Below are positions 6,867 to 10,481 of a stretch of 10,481 nucleotides of DNA, piece by piece (the stretch's first letter is position 1; each line of letters begins with the position of its first letter). Origin of the DNA: Gammaproteobacteria bacterium (GTDB taxonomy: Bacteria; Pseudomonadota; Gammaproteobacteria; DSM-19610); contig JAUXDG010000081.1 in the NCBI GenBank assembly GCA_030618475.1, positions 1 to 10,481 on the forward strand. Reading direction: 5' to 3'. The notes beneath the pieces are model-generated. The model had not been told where the DNA came from. It searched no databases and saw only the letters and a program-made list of their open reading frames with translations. The position numbers and the translations under genes are program-made.

Positions 6867-8692
6867 GTGAATTCCACTTCCTGCGTCCACTCTGGTTGCT
6901 GGCCCTGCCAGCCGTGGTGGCCCTGATCATCGGCTTGCTGCGCGCAAAACACAGCAGCCGCAGCTGGGCGGCGGTGTGCGACGCACAGCTGCTGCCCTTT
7001 ATGCTGGTCGGACAGCGGGGGCCGCAACGTCGTTCATCAGCGCCGTGGCTGGTTGGTATGACCGGCAGCTTGCTGGTCATCGCGCTGGCGGGGCCCACCT
7101 GGGAGCGTTTGCCGCAACCGGTATTCCGTGATCAATCGGCGCTGGTGATCGCCCTGGATCTGTCGCGTTCCATGGATGCCGGCGATCTCAAACCCAGCCG
7201 GCTGATCCGGGCCAGGCACAAAATCACCGATATCCTCAGGACCCGCCAGGCCGGACAGACCGCCTTACTGGTGTATGCCGGCGAAGCGTTTACGGTTACC
7301 CCCCTGACCGACGACGCAGACACCATCCTCAACCAACTGGCCAGTCTCGATACCGGCATGATGCCATCACAAGGCAGTCGTGCCGACCTTGCCCTGACAG
7401 CGGCTGCTGACCTGTTGCAACAGGCGGGCGCCACCCGGGGTGACATACTGCTGGTCACCGATGGTATCGAAGGCGACGCATTGGCATCGCAACTGGACAG
7501 CTTGCGCAAACAAGGTCACCGGCTATCCATACTCGGTACCGGCAGTCAACAGGGTGCACCTATTCCCGTCGCTGACGGCGGTTTTCTCAAGGACGCGCAG
7601 GGCTCCATCGTAGTACCCAGGCTCGATGCCGCCGCGCTGCAACGTTGGGCGCAGCGCGGTGGTGGACGTTATGCCACGATCCGCCTGGACGATCATGATA
7701 TCCAGTATCTGTTTGCCGGGCAGACAACACGCAGCCTGAATCAGGCGGAACAGGTCAGCGGTCTTCAGTCAGACCAATGGCACGAACAAGGCCCGTGGCT
7801 GATCCTGCTGGTGATCCCACTGGCTGCACTGGCCTTCCGGCGAGGTGTACTGGTCCTGTTGCTGGCATTGCTGATGCCTGTGCCAGAGTCTGCCCACGCC
7901 GTGGACTGGGCCAGTCTGTGGAGTCGCCCCGATCAGCAGGGTATGCGGGCACTGGAGGCGGGTGAGGCAGCGGACGCGGCGCAAGTCTTCGAGGATCCGC
8001 AATGGAAAGCCGCGGCACAGTACCGCGCCGGTCAGTATGAACAGGCAGCCGCCGGCCTGGAGCCGATGAAAACGCCTGATACGTTCTACAATCGCGGTAA
8101 CGCCCTGGCCAAACTCGGCCAGTACCCGCAAGCCATGGCCAGTTATCAACAGACGCTTGAGCTCGATCCCGATCACGAAGACGCCAGGCACAACCTGGAA
8201 CTGCTGCAGCAACAGCAGGAGCAACAGCAGCAAGAACAACAGAATCAATCTCAGCAGGACTCGCCATCGTCCCGGGATGATAGTGAACAAGCGGGCAAGC
8301 AGCAGGATTCACAGGATGCGTCCAGCGAGGGTGATCAGAACCAGGATGATCAACAGCAGGCCGGTTCAGATTCGCAGCAGACTCAGTCTTCCGAGCAGGC
8401 CGCAAGCGAGGCGGCTGACCAGGACAGTACGCAGCATGACCAAGGCACAGACGAGCGTGACGCGCAGTCGTCTTCGAGGCAGGAAACGGATTCATCCGAA
8501 CAAGGGGGTGAAACCGATGCCGCTGACATGGCCTCTATCGACGAACAGCATACTGAGGAAGCATCCGATCCGGCCACAGAACAGTGGCTGCGCCGTATTC
8601 CTGATGACCCCGGCGGTCTGTTACGGCGTAAGTTTCTTTACCAATACCAGCAGCGCGAGCGTCGCGCCAAACCCGAGGACGAGCCATGGTAG
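6863..8692 (+). CDS. batB: BatB-BatC fusion: membrane vWA protein with TPR and low-complexity tail
   Basis: A 609-residue protein. The first 326 residues repeat the BatA plan: membrane segments at about 8-27 and 60-78, a vWA domain at 93-290 with DLSRS (99-103) and D200 in LLVTDGIEG, and a membrane segment at about 311-326. A second hydrophobic stretch (328-340) ends in AHA at 344-346 and looks like a signal peptide left from a once separate BatC. Next come a TPR-containing region (about 355-445; clearest repeat TFYNRGNALAKLGQYPQAMA), a Gln/Asp/Ser/Glu-rich tract (449-568), and a conserved-looking end, EQWLRRIPDDPGGLLRRKF (573-591). TPRs bind partner proteins. Such BatB-BatC fusions are known in proteobacteria. 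The frame opens at 6836, but the ATG at 6863 overlaps the batA stop as ATGA and starts just before the membrane segment. It overlaps batD by 7 nt. Confidence 0.93.
   Translation: MSEFHFLRPLWLLALPAVVALIIGLLRAKHSSRSWAAVCDAQLLPFMLVGQRGPQRRSSAPWLVGMTGSLLVIALAGPTWERLPQPVFRDQSALVIALDLSRSMDAGDLKPSRLIRARHKITDILRTRQAGQTALLVYAGEAFTVTPLTDDADTILNQLASLDTGMMPSQGSRADLALTAAADLLQQAGATRGDILLVTDGIEGDALASQLDSLRKQGHRLSILGTGSQQGAPIPVADGGFLKDAQGSIVVPRLDAAALQRWAQRGGGRYATIRLDDHDIQYLFAGQTTRSLNQAEQVSGLQSDQWHEQGPWLILLVIPLAALAFRRGVLVLLLALLMPVPESAHAVDWASLWSRPDQQGMRALEAGEAADAAQVFEDPQWKAAAQYRAGQYEQAAAGLEPMKTPDTFYNRGNALAKLGQYPQAMASYQQTLELDPDHEDARHNLELLQQQQEQQQQEQQNQSQQDSPSSRDDSEQAGKQQDSQDASSEGDQNQDDQQQAGSDSQQTQSSEQAASEAADQDSTQHDQGTDERDAQSSSRQETDSSEQGGETDAADMASIDEQHTEEASDPATEQWLRRIPDDPGGLLRRKFLYQYQQRERRAKPEDEPW
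8207..8566 (+). repeat. Low-complexity CAG/CAA-rich tract encoding a Gln/Asp/Ser/Glu-rich linker
   Basis: Within the batB-batC fusion, about 120 codons are dominated by Gln, Asp, Ser, Glu and Ala. The tract begins with an almost pure run of CAG/CAA codons (Gln with interspersed Glu). The encoded segment is acidic and almost certainly disordered, lying between the TPR and the conserved C-terminal motif. No exact long tandem repeat is seen; the bias is in composition, so slippage-driven length variation between strains is plausible but not shown. Confidence 0.75.
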
Positions 8693-10371
8693 CGCGTGTA
8701 GTGCTGATATTACTGCTGAGCCTGTCCGCAAGCGGTATCCAGGCCGCGACCATTCGGGCACACCTCGACCGCAATCCGGTAACGGTCAACGAGTCGTTTA
8801 TGCTGAGTTTCGATGTGCAGGGAGATGCGGACGGCGAAGCGGATTTCTCGCCGCTGGAAGCCCTGTTCGATATCCTCAGCCGCTCACAGGGCAGCCAGAT
8901 TCAGATCATCAACGGTCGTATGGATCGGACCACTCAATGGCAACTGACCCTGATGGCGCGCGCTGCCGGTAATTACACCATTCCGGCCATCAGCTTCGGC
9001 AAGGACCGCAGCAACAGCCTTTCCCTGGTGGTACAGGCTGAAACCACCGATGCCTCAACGCAGGGTGGCACTGTATTTCTGGAAGCGGAACTGACCCCGC
9101 AACAGGCGTACCTGCAATCACAGCTGGTGTATACCGTTCGGCTGTTGCGTTCGGTGAATCTGCGCAGCGCCAGCCTCAGCGAGCCGAAGCTCAGCGGCGT
9201 GGAGGCAATGGTCGAAAAACTTGGCGACGACCGCAGTTTTGAAACCCTGCGCAATGGCGTGCGCTATGTTGTCGTCGAACGAAGCTTCGCCATCTTTCCC
9301 CAGCAAAGCGGTACCCTGACGGTGGAACCCACCGTATTTCAGGGGCAGATCATTGAGGGCAGCCGATTCAATTTTAACGAGACCCTGCGCAGCAGGCGGG
9401 TGACATCCGAATCCTTCAGTGTCGATGTGCAGCCGATACCCGCGGCCGCGAAACGTCCCTGGCTGCCCAGCCGGGAACTGCGACTGGTGGAAGAATGGCC
9501 GCAAGATCCGCCCCGTTTCCGCGTCGGCGAACCGCTGACCCGTACCGTCACGCTGACAGCCAGCGGTATCGCCGCTGCGCAATTGCCAGGTCTGGCCGGC
9601 ACGCTCCCGGACGGACTCAAACAATATACCGATCGACCGCTGGTCAAAGATCAAACCCGGGCGGATGGCCTGACCGGAATTCGCCAGGAGAAGATCGCCA
9701 TACTGCCCAGCCGTCCCGGACGCTTCGAGCTTCCCGCGATTGAGATCCCCTGGTGGAACACGGAAACCGGACAACAGCAGCTTGCACGCATTCCCGCGCG
9801 CAGCATCGAGGTCAGCGCAGCGGCCGATGCCCAGCCGGCACCGCTACCTGTCGAAGCGGGCCCGGCGCACTCCGATTCACAGCCGGCTGAAATCGTGCAA
9901 CAACGGCATGCTGCCGGGTTCTGGCCATGGCTGAGTGTGATGCTCGTGCTGGGCTGGCTGGCGACAGCGTTTCTCTGGTGGAGGCAGCGGCACAAGCCTG
10001 AATCTGAGCCTCGATCATCCCCCCGCAAGCCAGATAAGCCAAACGAAGCGCTTCGCGAGTTCAAACGCGCCTGCCGACACAAGGATGCCGGGGCCTGTAA
10101 AATTGCCTTGCTGAAGCTGGCAAAAAACCACTGGCAGGAGCGGCCACCGACCAGCCTTGGCGTCATCGCCAACCGCGTAGCCCCGGCTTTCGCCGATGCC
10201 ATTGATGAGCTCAACCGGGCATTGTACGGGCAGGATACTGTTGACTGGGATGGCGCCAGGCTGCTGCGTGAGGCGGAACGCTGGCTCAAATCAGATCCGC
10301 TGAGTACGGTGTCTCAGCCATCGCCGATCCAGCCCCTGTATCCGCAACGTAATCCGGCTGGTAACGCCTGA
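8686..10371 (+). CDS. batD: BatD family protein (oxygen tolerance), secreted and membrane-anchored
   Basis: A 561-residue protein with a signal peptide (1-21, ending GIQA-A), a large beta-rich periplasmic region (about 22-380), a low-complexity linker, one membrane segment (about 411-431, FWPWLSVMLVLGWLATAFLWW) followed by RQRHK, and a cytoplasmic helical domain (about 452-536). The periplasmic part begins TIRAHLDRNPVTVNESFMLSF and contains repeated Ig-like strands such as FLEAELTPQQAYLQSQLVYTV, typical of BatD. Family members have roles in aerotolerance or envelope integrity in some bacteria; the partner is presumed to be BatA/BatB, whose membrane placement matches. The tail ending YGQDTVDWDGARLLREAERWL (514-534) resembles the DUF4381 tail. 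The ATG at 8686 overlaps the preceding stop by 7 nt and has GAGG about 7 nt upstream. It is the last recognisable gene of the operon. Confidence 0.93.
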   Translation: MVARVVLILLLSLSASGIQAATIRAHLDRNPVTVNESFMLSFDVQGDADGEADFSPLEALFDILSRSQGSQIQIINGRMDRTTQWQLTLMARAAGNYTIPAISFGKDRSNSLSLVVQAETTDASTQGGTVFLEAELTPQQAYLQSQLVYTVRLLRSVNLRSASLSEPKLSGVEAMVEKLGDDRSFETLRNGVRYVVVERSFAIFPQQSGTLTVEPTVFQGQIIEGSRFNFNETLRSRRVTSESFSVDVQPIPAAAKRPWLPSRELRLVEEWPQDPPRFRVGEPLTRTVTLTASGIAAAQLPGLAGTLPDGLKQYTDRPLVKDQTRADGLTGIRQEKIAILPSRPGRFELPAIEIPWWNTETGQQQLARIPARSIEVSAAADAQPAPLPVEAGPAHSDSQPAEIVQQRHAAGFWPWLSVMLVLGWLATAFLWWRQRHKPESEPRSSPRKPDKPNEALREFKRACRHKDAGACKIALLKLAKNHWQERPPTSLGVIANRVAPAFADAIDELNRALYGQDTVDWDGARLLREAERWLKSDPLSTVSQPSPIQPLYPQRNPAGNA

Positions 10372-10481
10372 ACCATACCTCGCTTGTAAGTTCCGACCAC
10401 GTATCCTGGAGACCGTATGCGCTAGCCTGCATTTCTCACAAGGTGAATTGCGTAGCAAGAGAGGGTGCCCTGGGGCACAGC
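10372..10481. other. Non-coding tail after batD
   Basis: The last 110 nt contain no open frame with a credible start and no recognisable RNA gene. The only structure seen is the short hairpin at its right end. Whether a further operon gene begins just beyond the window cannot be told. Confidence 0.6.
10465..10478. terminator. Short GC-rich hairpin at the window edge, possible terminator
   Basis: GTGCC-CTGG-GGCAC forms a 5-bp stem with a 4-nt loop about 94 nt after the batD stop. The window ends 3 nt later, so a T-tract can be neither seen nor excluded. It could be the operon terminator or chance. Confidence 0.2.

Noticed and set aside
7755..8495. A 246-codon minus-strand frame
   Set aside because: It is antisense to the BatB-BatC fusion, Pro/Arg/Ala-rich, and has no recognisable motif.
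8157..8972. A 271-codon plus-strand frame spanning the batB-batC end and batD start
   Set aside because: It is the shifted reading of the Gln/Asp/Ser-rich tract, giving an Arg/Ser-rich sequence without domains, while the overlapped frames encode recognised proteins on both sides.

Overview
The window looks like chromosomal DNA of a Gram-negative proteobacterium, most probably a gammaproteobacterium. It has moderately GC-rich coding sequence, a periplasmic MltD-type lytic transglycosylase, and a MoxR/Bat locus in the proteobacterial order (MoxR, DUF58, DUF4381, BatA, a BatB-BatC fusion, BatD). I cannot name the genus from the sequence alone. No mobile element, CRISPR array, rRNA or tRNA gene is visible.

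Layout. Positions 1-1404 (minus strand) hold a two-gene unit: a GT8-like glycosyltransferase followed 6 nt later by a 2-oxoglutarate/Fe(II) oxygenase that runs off the left edge. A divergent non-coding gap of about 500 nt (1405-1901) separates it from mltD (1902-3281, plus strand), a secreted peptidoglycan lytic transglycosylase with a C-terminal LysM domain. After 149 nt containing a good sigma70-type promoter and an overlapping inverted repeat, a tightly packed plus-strand operon runs from 3431 to 10371. The last 110 nt carry no visible gene, only a short hairpin at the edge.

How the genes fit together. MoxR is an AAA+ ATPase of the class that acts with von Willebrand factor A (vWA) proteins. 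DUF58 is a cytoplasmic vWA-like partner. DUF4381 is a small membrane-anchored protein. BatA and BatB are membrane-embedded vWA proteins with MIDAS metal sites. The BatC part of the BatB fusion gives a TPR and a long Gln/Asp/Ser/Glu-rich tail. BatD is a secreted, membrane-anchored protein of the 'oxygen tolerance' family. Four successive junctions overlap by 4, 4, 4 and 7 nt, which suggests translational coupling and an envelope complex made in defined proportions. The operon type is known but its biochemical job is poorly defined; envelope stress or assembly chaperoning is the usual inference.

The points most worth following are: an apparent match between the cytoplasmic tails of DUF4381 and BatD; a signal-peptide-like segment preserved inside the BatB-BatC fusion; a DUF58 protein without the MIDAS serines; and the little-studied GT8/2OG-oxygenase pair. 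I did not find a clearly new defence or mobile system here.
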